Below are positions 43,027 through 50,986 of a stretch of DNA of 64,000 nucleotides, piece after piece. The number at the start of each line of letters is the position of its first letter. The first letter of the stretch is position 1. The translations under genes and the position numbers were made by a program. This DNA comes from Bradyrhizobium ivorense (GTDB lineage Bacteria > Pseudomonadota > Alphaproteobacteria > Rhizobiales > Xanthobacteraceae), in assembly GCF_900696085.1 (NCBI RefSeq), contig NZ_CAADFC020000016.1:682001-746000 (forward strand). The letters run 5' to 3'. Below the pieces are notes generated by a model, which was not told where the DNA came from, made no database searches, and saw nothing but the letters and a program-made list of their open reading frames with translations.

Positions 43027-43907
43027 GCGATCTTCCTGCCCGCTTCGACCGCAACATCCGCCTCCTCGGCGAGGATGGCCAGCGCAAGCTGCGAGCCACG
43101 AACGTCGCGGTCATCGGCGTCGGTGGCCTCGGCAGCCCGCTCGTCCAGCACCTTGCCCTGCTCGGCATCGGCGGCGTCACGCCGGTCGACGACGAGGAGC
43201 TGGACGAGACAAATCGCAACCGCTTCGTCGGCGCAAGACATGACGATCCCGTGCCTGGCAGTCCGAAAGTCGAACTGGCCGCGCGTCTCGTGCGCGAGAT
43301 CGATCCCACCATTCGCGTCACGCCGGTAAGGGCAAGCCTGCTCAGCGAGGAAGCGTTCGCTGCCGTGAGGCAGGCGGATTGGGTGTTTGGCTGCTTTGAT
43401 GAGGATGGCCCGCGATCGATCCTGAACGAGCTCTGCGCGGCCTATGCAAAGGACTATGTCGATCTCGCATCAGACGTTCCGGAAGCGGGCGTATACGGAG
43501 GGCGCGTCTGTGTCGCTTGGCAGGGGGGCGGCTGCCTGCACTGCCTCGATGTGCTCGATCCTCGTGATGTCGAGGCATATCTGAGCACGGACGCCGAAAA
43601 TGCGGGCAGAGCGGCGATCTACGGCGTGCCGGTGGACGCGCTGCGCGAGATCGGACCTTCCGTGTCCCCCATCAACGGCGTCGTTGCCGCGCTCGCCGCA
43701 ACCGAGTTCATGGTCGCCGTCACCGGCATGAGAAAGCCGCAGCGCCTGATCAACTACTACGGCCACATACCGAAACTCACCACGGCGAAGCCGAAGCCGG
43801 ACTGCTACTACTGTAAGGGAATTCGCGGTAAGCCGCAGGACGCCGATGCTGAGCGCTTCCTGCGGATGCCGCATCTTGGTGAAAGACGGCTTAAAAAGGC
43901 TCTGTGA
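43023..43907 (+). CDS. E1-like ThiF-family adenylyltransferase
   Basis: A 294-residue E1 domain protein. The ATP site is VIGVGGLGSPLVQHLALLG (GxGGLGS at 32-38), the acidic residues are in DDEELDETNRNR, and CxxC pairs at C171/C174 and C261/C264 fit structural zinc. Candidate thioester cysteines are C124 and C138. It ends the operon, with its ATG overlapping the JAB stop. There is no fused rhodanese or E2 domain. It should activate the UBL C-terminus. Confidence 0.9.
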   Translation: MSDLPARFDRNIRLLGEDGQRKLRATNVAVIGVGGLGSPLVQHLALLGIGGVTPVDDEELDETNRNRFVGARHDDPVPGSPKVELAARLVREIDPTIRVTPVRASLLSEEAFAAVRQADWVFGCFDEDGPRSILNELCAAYAKDYVDLASDVPEAGVYGGRVCVAWQGGGCLHCLDVLDPRDVEAYLSTDAENAGRAAIYGVPVDALREIGPSVSPINGVVAALAATEFMVAVTGMRKPQRLINYYGHIPKLTTAKPKPDCYYCKGIRGKPQDADAERFLRMPHLGERRLKKAL

Positions 43908-43986
43908 ATGTCAGCTTAATGCTTGTTCTCGTACCGAAGCCGTACAGGCACCTTATAGCGCTCCTTAATTAGCGGACACTTGGTAG

Positions 43987-44196
43987 TCATCGTCGACGAA
44001 CCAACTCCTCCGGGTCGACCCTTAGAGCCTTGGCTATCCGCTCAATCACTAAAAGCGATGGGTTTCTTTTACCGCTTTCGACTCCGCTCAAATACGTCTG
44101 ATGGACCTCGGACAGGCCCGCGAGCTCTTCCTGGCTGAGCTTCCTTGCCCGACGTAATTCTTGAATGTTCAGACCGACTCGATCCTGCAAGCGCAT
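43987..44196 (-). CDS. Small XRE-family regulator
   Basis: A 69-residue protein that is almost entirely an XRE HTH (RVGLNIQELRRARKLSQEEL; SEVHQTYLSGVESGKRNPSL; IAKALRVDPEELV). ATG 44196 is taken; the frame opens at a TTG at 44208, and no clear Shine-Dalgarno is visible. It is convergent with the E1 gene and divergent from the 44290 gene, with a palindrome between. Confidence 0.82.
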   Translation of the reverse strand: MRLQDRVGLNIQELRRARKLSQEELAGLSEVHQTYLSGVESGKRNPSLLVIERIAKALRVDPEELVRRR

Positions 44197-44221
44197 GCAG
44201 GACAGCAAGAGAAACTATGCT

Positions 44222-44245
44222 GACTAGCCCATAGACTATGAGTCA
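44222..44245. promoter_or_regulatory. Nested palindrome between divergent genes
   Basis: Within the 93-bp gap, CATAGACTATG (44230-44240) is a perfect odd palindrome, flanked by TGACT on the left and AGTCA on the right, with the two halves not exactly equidistant. It is a plausible operator of the small XRE protein for both divergent genes. Confidence 0.5.
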
Positions 44246-44289
44246 TAAAATGGATATCCTCGCTACCTCTTGAAGAAATTGGGCGACCT

Positions 44290-44697
44290 ATGTCAACAGG
44301 TCCGGTCAAGCTGCGCCTCAGTCCCTTCGTCAAATGCGGTCGAGAAATCTCGAACGTCGGCTATGTCGACGTGTCAACCGGGAGGGTTGTGGCTTCATTA
44401 GAGGTCCCTCTCGAACTGATCGAGCGTGCGGTTCTCGCCAACGCGTCCGTGGAAATAGCTTTGGCAGGCGACGGAAGAATTGCGTCCTCCGTCGCTGGAG
44501 GGGCAACCGTCTGCTCGTCGGCGGTTAAGACAATTTCCATTGACCAGCTAATCCAAGGGTTCCTGACTAGTAGCAACCTGCGTATGGAAGAAACGACACA
44601 AGCGGAGCTCAGAACGCTCCTGAAGCGGCTCCAAGATTCAGCTCGCGCGGTGCAGCACGCGATCGCGTCGTTCGAACGTTCGGCAAATGAGGCATAA
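44290..44697 (+). CDS. Unrecognised 135-residue protein
   Basis: An acidic/neutral protein with an N-terminal beta-rich part (VKLRLSPFVKCGREISNVGY) and a C-terminal helix region (LRTLLKRLQDSARAVQHAIA). No signal peptide or membrane segment is seen, and I recognise no family. It is divergent from the small XRE regulator, so the pair may form a regulator-target unit such as a toxin-like or element-borne function; this is speculation. Confidence 0.6.
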   Translation: MSTGPVKLRLSPFVKCGREISNVGYVDVSTGRVVASLEVPLELIERAVLANASVEIALAGDGRIASSVAGGATVCSSAVKTISIDQLIQGFLTSSNLRMEETTQAELRTLLKRLQDSARAVQHAIASFERSANEA

Positions 44698-45608
44698 GAG
44701 CGCTCAAACACCGTTAAAGCTTCTCGTGTTGCACCACCGCTTGATGCCTTCGTCGGCATCTTTGCCACCATTCAATGAGTCCGGTGGCCGTGGGTCGCGA
44801 TTTATTCGTCCGCTGCCTCCGAATGAGGCGCAATTCGGCGGCTCGTTTATTCAGCCGGCCATGTCGGAGCCCGCTCGCTGAGATCGGTTCGTCAATCTAA
44901 CGTGGGACAGTAGATCCAGCGCGCCTGCGCGATTGTTCCCGGGCCGGAGGGGCCTTGGCGATCAGCGGGAAATGCCGATGTCCGTGGTGAGACCCATCAT
45001 AGAGCGTGGCCATGGGCGAGACACATCGGCGCGCCGCATGCGTCCAATCCATGCCGGACTGCCAGGCCGCGACAGGTGCTGCCTCGGTGAGCGCCTGGCG
45101 ATACCGCGAGTAACCAACCGCCGCGCCCCGGTGTCCGACGACCTCACCGGGCAAGCCCAACTCCTGACGACGTCGAGGCGGAGATGGCGAAGGCCGACGT
45201 CGTTGGCTCTGGTACTGCTCGGCCAACGGGCGAAACACGCACCTGGATCGACGCTCCCAATTCGCATTCCAACAGCACACCGTGCTGCGCGCGTCCGTGA
45301 TCAAGTGAAGCGTCCAATGAACGGTGACTTCATGCGAGACTCCCAGCAGAGTTGCTGTAGACTGCTGGCCGTGCTCGTGGCCCTTCGGCTAACGGCCGAG
45401 CTTCCCGCCCCGAATTCGCCGTCGATCTTTTGCGTGGTCCCATGGCGACCCGTGGTCACATACTCACCCGCAGATGCAATAAGCAAGACGCGTCTTGACC
45501 TTGGCTTGGCTTTGGCGACATCGCAGATTGTAACAGCGCTAACTCTTAGATGTGCAGACAACCACTTAGCCGCCCTTCGGCGACAGTGCTTTTATCTTGC
45601 CCTCACTC
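44698..45608. other. Intergenic, no recognisable gene
   Basis: Open frames here show no family resemblance on either strand. The stretch runs to the IS66 target site and probably contains decayed accessory DNA. A minus-strand frame near 44897-45304 reads as low-complexity and is not credible. Confidence 0.5.
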
Positions 45609-45616
45609 CTTCTGTT
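45609..45616 (+). repeat. IS66 target-site duplication, left copy
   Basis: CTTCTGTT directly precedes the left end of the IS66 element; the identical 8 bases follow its right end at 48554-48561. Eight-base duplications are typical of the IS66 family. Confidence 0.92.
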
Positions 45617-45683
45617 GTAAGCGTTCGGTTCCCGCACATCTTCCGAGAATGCCTCGCCGTTCCATATTGGATTTCTCTGCAGC

Positions 45684-46571
45684 ATGGAGAATCTCGTGGG
45701 GCGGAAACAATATGAGAACAGAGCACGCCGAACCTGGTGGTCGGTGCACATCGAGGCGTGGCGTAGAAGCGGCCTCAGCCGGCGCAGTTACTGCCGTCAG
45801 CATCGCCTGGACCAGGGCACATTTGCACGCTGGCTGAGCGTCCTGGTCGACGTGGAAGCCCTTAAAGTACAGGCCGAATTGAGGCGTGAGGAGCGTCGTT
45901 TGCGGCGGTCTCTCAAGGTGTCCAGCGACGCGCGCAGCCGCGCCGTCCAGGCGTTCTGGGCCATGCATGTCGAGGCGATGACGTGGTCGGGAATGAGCAT
46001 CCGGGCGTACGCAGGCGCCCATGGAATATCGCGTTACGCCCTCGGGCGATGGCGCGATCTCATCGAGGCCAAGGAGGTGGAGATCGACTGGCGAGCGCAA
46101 CTCCATCCCAGTGCCTGCGCCCAAATAAGCACTGGTGCTAGCAGCGCTGCTAAGGGGTCCGGCGCCGAAAGCCGCTTGACAGACGCCTCGAGCGACGATC
46201 CGTCGGTCGACGGACGTTCCAACCGGCGCCGCTTCAGCGACGAGGAGAAGCTCGCGATCGCACGCGAATCCGATGCTCCCAATGCCAGCGCCGCCGAGAT
46301 CTGCCGGCGCCACGGCATTGTCACCAGCATGCTGTTCCGGTGGCGAGTTCAGTTCGGGTTTGGCCGACGAGCGCGGGCGAAATTTGCCCAGGTCGAGGTG
46401 GCAAACGCAGCGTCAGACGCTCCTTCGCCCCTCGTTCTGCGTGATTTGTTGCAGCCGCCTGATGGCATGGTGGCAGTCGAACTGCCCGACGGTCGGCGCG
46501 TCTTCGCACCCGCCGATGTTGATCCGGACGCCGTCCGTCGACACGTCGCCGAGCAGGAGATCGCATCATGA
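45684..46571 (+). CDS. tnpA: IS66 accessory protein TnpA (long form)
   Basis: A 295-residue protein. The C-terminal half is a canonical IS66 TnpA with HTH (RRRFSDEEKLAIARESDAP; ASAAEICRRHGIVTSMLFRW). The N-terminal half contains two further repeats of a WxxHIEAW.RSGLSRRSYC-like HTH unit, making it about twice the common length. It overlaps tnpB by four bases. Confidence 0.88.
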   Translation: MENLVGRKQYENRARRTWWSVHIEAWRRSGLSRRSYCRQHRLDQGTFARWLSVLVDVEALKVQAELRREERRLRRSLKVSSDARSRAVQAFWAMHVEAMTWSGMSIRAYAGAHGISRYALGRWRDLIEAKEVEIDWRAQLHPSACAQISTGASSAAKGSGAESRLTDASSDDPSVDGRSNRRRFSDEEKLAIARESDAPNASAAEICRRHGIVTSMLFRWRVQFGFGRRARAKFAQVEVANAASDAPSPLVLRDLLQPPDGMVAVELPDGRRVFAPADVDPDAVRRHVAEQEIAS

Positions 46572-46921
46572 TGGTCGTTCCTGCGGGCGTGAAGGTGCAT
46601 CTGGCGCTGGGGTACACCGACATGAGAAAGGGCCTCGACGGGCTCGCGACCATCGTCCAGGAAACCTTGAAGAAGGATCCGTTCTCCGGCCACCTGTTTG
46701 CGTTCCGGGGCAAGCGAGCGAGCATGCTGAAGATCCTGTTCTGGGACGGCAACGGGCTTTGTCTGTTCACCAAAAAGCTCGATCAAGGCGGCTTCATCTG
46801 GCCCAGAATGAGCGATCCAGGCGGCACGGTCACGTTGTCGCCGGCGCAACTGGCGATGCTGATCGAAGGCATCGACTGGCGCACGCCGGAGCGTCGATGG
46901 CGTCCGGCCATTGCCGGTTGA
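46568..46921 (+). CDS. tnpB: IS66 accessory protein TnpB
   Basis: A 117-residue IS66 Orf2 protein: VKVHLALGYTDMRKGLDGL, HLFAFRGKRASMLKILFWDG, FIWPRMSDPGGTVTLSPAQL. Full length for the family. Overlaps tnpA (ATGA). Confidence 0.92.
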   Translation: MMVVPAGVKVHLALGYTDMRKGLDGLATIVQETLKKDPFSGHLFAFRGKRASMLKILFWDGNGLCLFTKKLDQGGFIWPRMSDPGGTVTLSPAQLAMLIEGIDWRTPERRWRPAIAG

Positions 46922-46990
46922 ATCGCAAAAACCCGCATAGAATATAGCGAATTTGATTTTTCGAATCAGGGTGTCCGAGTAGAATCGGAC

Positions 46991-48526
46991 ATGCAGCTTG
47001 ATCTCAACAATCTGCCGTCGGACCCAGCACTTCTGCATTGCCTGGTGCGCGACATCGCCTCGCTCATCGAGCATCGAAACACTGAGATCGAGCGCCTCCG
47101 CCTGATCATCAGACAGCTTCAACGCGCGCAGTACGGGCGTCGCTCCGAGCGGCTCGACACCGACCAGTTCGCGCTTGGACTTGAAGATCTGGACACCGAT
47201 CTGGCAGCAGCCGAGACAGATCCCGACCCAATCACGCGCCCCGCGCCGGCTCCGGATGCATCGCCGAAACGCAAGTCGCTGCCCGACCATTTGCCGCGCG
47301 AAGAGGTCGTTCTCGGCCCTGGGAATGAGGCTTGCGCGGGCTGCGGCGGGGCCTTGCATGCCATCGGCGAGAGCATCAGCGAGATGCTGGATTGGGTGCC
47401 GGCTCAGCTGCGCGTCGTGCGTATCCGCCGCCCGAAATTTGCCTGCCGCGCATGCGGGACCGTCACCCAGGCCCCTGCTCCCGAGCGGCCGATCGCGGGT
47501 GGTCTGGCCACGCCGGCCCTGCTCTCCCAGGTGCTGGTCAGCAAATATTGCGACCACACGCCGCTCTACCGCCAGGCGCAGATTTTTGCGCGCCACGGCG
47601 TCGAACTGGAGCGTTCGACATTGGCCGGCTGGGTTGGCGGCGCCTGCTGGTGGTTCGAGAGTTTGCACGAACGGCTGTGCAAAAACGTGTTCGCCTCCGA
47701 TCATCTTTTTGCTGACGACACCCCGATCCCGGTGCTGGATCCTGGCCGCGGACGGACGAAAACAGGGCGATTGTGGGTCTATGCCCGCGATCAACACGGA
47801 TGGGGTGGACCGGCGCCGCCGGCAGCAGTCTACCTGTTTGCGCCGGATCGAAAGGCCGAGCGTCCCGCCTCGCATCTCGAGCATTTTAAGGGCGTTCTGC
47901 ATGTCGATGGCTATGCCGGCTTCGAGCGGTTGACCAGCAATGGCGACATCATTCTTGCGGCTTGTTGGGCTCATACCAGGCGCAAGTTTTACGAGATTGC
48001 TGAGGCCGACGGCGCCCCCTTGGCGCTGGAAGCCCTGCGCCGGATCGGCGAAATCTATGCCGTCGAGGCCAGAATCCGCGGTCAATCGCCGGCGCATCGG
48101 CTCGCCGCGCGGCGCTCATTGTCCAAGCCGTACGTCGACAACTTCCGGCTTTGGCTGGAGGCGCAGCTCCCCCTGCTGCCCGGTCGCGCCAAGCTCGCCG
48201 AGGCGATGCGGTACGCTCTCTCGCGTTGGAATGGCCTGACGCGCTTCCTGCACGACGGTCGCGTTGAGCTCGATACGAACCCTGTTGAGCGTGCGATCCG
48301 CCCCGTCGCGCTCGGGCGCAAGAACCACCTTTTTGCCGGAAGCGATGGCGGCGGAGCGCGCTGGGCCATCCTCTGTTCGCTGATCGAAACCTGCAAGCTG
48401 AACGGCGTCGAACCTTACGAATACCTTCGCGATGTGCTCACTCGTATGGTCGATGGATATCCCGTCAACCGCCTCGACGAACTCCTGCCGTGGGCCTGGA
48501 AAGCCGAGAATCCCGTCAATGGATGA
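46991..48526 (+). CDS. tnpC: IS66 transposase TnpC
   Basis: A 511-residue DDE transposase. An N-terminal coiled coil (IASLIEHRNTEIERLRLIIR), a zinc-ribbon region (CAGCGGAL; FACRACGTV), and the catalytic residues in ADDTPIPVLD, HVDGYAGF and NPVERAIRPVAL follow the IS66 order. It starts 70 bases after tnpB and ends 27 bases before the right inverted end. Confidence 0.93.
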   Translation: MQLDLNNLPSDPALLHCLVRDIASLIEHRNTEIERLRLIIRQLQRAQYGRRSERLDTDQFALGLEDLDTDLAAAETDPDPITRPAPAPDASPKRKSLPDHLPREEVVLGPGNEACAGCGGALHAIGESISEMLDWVPAQLRVVRIRRPKFACRACGTVTQAPAPERPIAGGLATPALLSQVLVSKYCDHTPLYRQAQIFARHGVELERSTLAGWVGGACWWFESLHERLCKNVFASDHLFADDTPIPVLDPGRGRTKTGRLWVYARDQHGWGGPAPPAAVYLFAPDRKAERPASHLEHFKGVLHVDGYAGFERLTSNGDIILAACWAHTRRKFYEIAEADGAPLALEALRRIGEIYAVEARIRGQSPAHRLAARRSLSKPYVDNFRLWLEAQLPLLPGRAKLAEAMRYALSRWNGLTRFLHDGRVELDTNPVERAIRPVALGRKNHLFAGSDGGGARWAILCSLIETCKLNGVEPYEYLRDVLTRMVDGYPVNRLDELLPWAWKAENPVNG

Positions 48527-48553
48527 GGTCAGGTGCAAGCTCTGGACGCTTAC

Positions 48554-48561
48554 CTTCTGTT
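48554..48561 (+). repeat. IS66 target-site duplication, right copy
   Basis: CTTCTGTT, identical to 45609-45616. The 355 bases that follow (48562-48916) hold no recognisable gene. Confidence 0.92.
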
Positions 48562-48916
48562 CGCAGCTACCAGCTCACCCTTCCTCATCTTGCCGCAATC
48601 GCATCTGCTGATCCACGAGGCACGCAAAAAAATCGGCTGCTCGGCACGTGCCCAAGCCCTCGATTTTAGCCTCTTGGCTGTCCATAGATTGGCGTAAATT
48701 CCAACGCGGGGGAGCGATCTTTTGCATCGAAACGAAGAGAAAAATCCATCGGACGACCTTCATGCTTCGGGGCAGAATTCCGCTCCGTGCGAGTGCGTTT
48801 CGTCGATCGAAATAGGATGTTTCGCTCGTTGCCAGCCGCGTTTGCTCCTCCAAAGTGGGCCTAGCTACGGGCTCACGTGCGTCGGTCGGCGATATCCAAA
48901 ACGTGGTCTCCGGAAG

Positions 48917-48953
48917 ACAAAAAAGGGCTCCCGCGCGATGCGCGGGAGCCCTT
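48917..48953 (-). terminator. Rho-independent terminator of first DUF736 gene
   Basis: A perfect 14-bp stem (AAGGGCTCCCGCGC pairing with its complement) with loop GAT spans 48923-48953. On the minus strand it is followed by a run of six T (48917-48922). It lies 9 bases beyond the DUF736 stop. Confidence 0.9.
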
Positions 48954-48962
48954 CATTTGATC

Positions 48963-49286
48963 CTAGTCGACAGGATTCCAGATCAGGAAGAAGCTGCCGT
49001 CACCGTAAAGGCCGACCGTTCGACCAAGGTTGGCGCAGAGCTTGCGGCCTCCCAAGCCGGGTACTGCGAGCGACAGGCTGACGTAGTCCGTTCCGCGGCT
49101 CTCGCCGGTGAGAATCCGACCGGATCCGACCTCGAGCCCTTGGGTGAAGATGCGGAAGTCGGGTGGAGCATCGCTGGACTTATCGCGGTTCGGCACGATG
49201 TCGATGTCGGCGCAGATAGGCAGGAATTTGAGCTGGCCCCTGAAGCCGCCGTTAATTGTGCGGGTGACGAATCCGATCGCGGTCAT
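48963..49286 (-). CDS. DUF736-family protein, copy 1
   Basis: A 107-residue DUF736 protein: MTAIGFVTRTINGGFRGQLK, then DFRIFTQGLEVGSGRI, DYVSLSLAVPGLGGRKLCAN, LYGDGSFFLIWNP. DUF736 genes are common on rhizobial plasmids, symbiosis islands and ICEs. It is a diverged paralogue of the gene at 49952. The ATG at 49286 matches family N-termini; the frame continues upstream only by chance. The 619 bases up to 49905 hold nothing else recognisable. Confidence 0.9.
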   Translation of the reverse strand: MTAIGFVTRTINGGFRGQLKFLPICADIDIVPNRDKSSDAPPDFRIFTQGLEVGSGRILTGESRGTDYVSLSLAVPGLGGRKLCANLGRTVGLYGDGSFFLIWNPVD

Positions 49287-49905
49287 GGTCTGTCTCCTTC
49301 GTTGCCGCAGGGCCCGATGCCCTGCGATGGCGAGACCGTCATGGCGGCCGGCCCACATCCGAACCCTTGGGGCGAAGTGCAGCGGCGCACCCGAGCCCGC
49401 TCCTTTTTTGCAGCGAAGCGGCCGCGAGGAGCCGGCTTGCCGGCGGGGAAAAAAGGAAGCGCGCGAGGGTTTCGGATGGGGGACGGCTGCCATAGGTCGT
49501 AGCGCCATAAGCAGGGAATCCTCCCCTTCCGGCGAAGGAGCCAGGCCTTGCCGCCGAGCGGCTCCTCATCGCACCAACGATGCTGGGACGACGATTCGAT
49601 GTAGCCTCAAGTCTCGAGTTTCTCGCGGTCCAGACCAGATTATTTCGCTTAGGAAGCGGGTCGGTCTCGCATCCGAGGCGCCGTCCTGGCGACGACCATC
49701 GAATAGAATTCGGCGCTATCAGTGGGTAGCGCAGATGACGATGAGCTCGCGAACCACCCAACGAAAGCGCACCAAAAGCTCAATTAGTTCCCAACGCAAC
49801 GCCTAGAATTGCCTCTGAGCTGCGTCACGAATCTCTGGCTGCGCGTCTCCCTTTTGAGGAAGAACATGCTCTTCCGCCTCCTGTTAAAAGCGGCGCGAGA
49901 AACGC

Positions 49906-49935
49906 AAAAAAGCCCCGCCTCCGAGGAGGCGGGGC
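49906..49935 (-). terminator. Rho-independent terminator of second DUF736 gene
   Basis: An 11-bp perfect stem GCCCCGCCTCC/GGAGGCGGGGC with a very tight loop (49912-49935) is followed on the minus strand by six T (49906-49911). It lies 16 bases beyond the DUF736 stop. Confidence 0.88.
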
Positions 49936-49951
49936 CGATGCTTCCGGCCGG

Positions 49952-50263
49952 TCAGTCGCCGCTGCGCCGCGACCAGATCAGGCTAAAACCCTCCTCGCCT
50001 TCGATCCTGACCAGCGAGGCGTAGATCGGGGCCGGGAAGCTCGGATCGTCGAGCTTGACCGAGAGATATTCGCGCTCGCTGTCGCGGACGGTCTTCTTCC
50101 AGGCGGCGCCGAACTCGGTCGCGCCCGCGAAGATGCGGTAGTCCGGCGCCTTGTCGTTGTCCTTTTCGGATGCGACGAGCTTGGCCTTGATGTTGAGCGT
50201 CAGCGTCTTGATCGAGCCGGTGTAGCCGCTCTCGGAAGCGGTGAAAGTGCCGATGGTCGCCAT
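49952..50263 (-). CDS. DUF736-family protein, copy 2
   Basis: A 103-residue protein: MATIGTFTASESGYTGSIKT, KAPDYRIFAGATEFGAAWKK, REYLSVKLDDPSFPAPIYAS, GFSLIWSRR. Closer to the common DUF736 consensus than copy 1. Solitary, with its own terminator. Function unknown; the family goes with conjugative DNA. Confidence 0.92.
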   Translation of the reverse strand: MATIGTFTASESGYTGSIKTLTLNIKAKLVASEKDNDKAPDYRIFAGATEFGAAWKKTVRDSEREYLSVKLDDPSFPAPIYASLVRIEGEEGFSLIWSRRSGD

Positions 50264-50986
50264 GATGATCTCCGTCTGTCTTGCTCGGGCCGCGTCCATC
50301 GCAGCCTCGATGGCGATCCTTGGCCCGGGGAGCGATCGGCCCGCAGCCTTAAAGGCCCGCAGCGCCAGCGGAGGACGGCGAAGGGCTGCTTTTTTGTCTC
50401 CCCGCGAGGAATGCCGCCCGCTTCGCGGCAGGGGAAAAAAGCAGGCGCGAGCTGTTGCGGGAAGGCGATCGAGGCCCTTGCCGTCCCCCGGGCTTGATCA
50501 GCCCAATCGTGGCTGCGTTGGACGCGAGCCCATGACCGAAACTGACGGAGATTTCCTGGCGACCGCCACGTCACAGCATTAGACGACGGCTGAATCGGTG
50601 GAAGATAAGCCGATGTCCGTGCATCAATCGCAGCGAAGACGCAACCGGATCAACGCAAGGAAACCGGGCCACATGTTCGCACAGGACACCGGTCGGACCG
50701 CCGGAATTGTCCGCCCCAATGCGCGCTGGATGCGCACGGTCAAGGCCAAGATCCACACTCCGGGCCCCGGTCTTCGGCTCGCTGGTGAAGGTCGAAGGGG
50801 GCGCGATGCAGCCACCCTGGCTGCAGCAATCGGTGTAGATCGGACGGGTCATTCGCCCCCAATCGGAGGGAGCCCTTGCGTGAGCAATCGCCGCTTTGCA
50901 TCCATGGAATCGGCCGCGCACCGTCAGGTGCGCGGCCGCAATTTTTGGAGCCCTGCCGGGGCCGCCTAGCAGCCCCGGCGTTGGCC
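50264..50986. other. Gap with an unexplained plus-strand terminator
   Basis: No credible gene. At 50911-50938 a perfect 12-bp stem (CGGCCGCGCACC) with a GTCA loop is followed on the plus strand by CAATTTTT, a Rho-independent terminator pattern, although no plus-strand gene precedes it. A second stem at 50955-50979 (GCCGGGGC/GCCCCGGC) lies just past the ParB stop and could end that minus-strand gene without a T run. A small plus-strand RNA is possible. Confidence 0.45.

Larger units (their letters stand above)
45617..48553 (+). mobile_element. Complete IS66-family insertion sequence
   Basis: A 2937-bp element bounded by inverted ends beginning GTAAGCGT (left GTAAGCGTTCGG, right read on the minus strand GTAAGCGTCCAG), the IS66 terminal signature. 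It carries tnpA, tnpB and tnpC in order on the plus strand. All three frames are open and the target duplication is perfect, so it may still be active and inserted fairly recently. It interrupts no recognisable gene. Confidence 0.93.

Noticed and set aside
44897..45715. Open frames on both strands left of the IS66 element
   Set aside because: None shows family features, ribosome-binding site or codon regularity; treated as empty flank.
46349..48097. 582-codon open frame on the minus strand inside the IS66 element
   Set aside because: It is fully antisense to tnpA, tnpB and tnpC, has a low-complexity translation and no family resemblance; it reflects high-G+C codon structure of the real genes.
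48575..48853. 92-codon minus-strand frame right of the IS66 element
   Set aside because: No ribosome-binding site or family features. Joining the two sides of the insertion site also did not reveal an interrupted gene.
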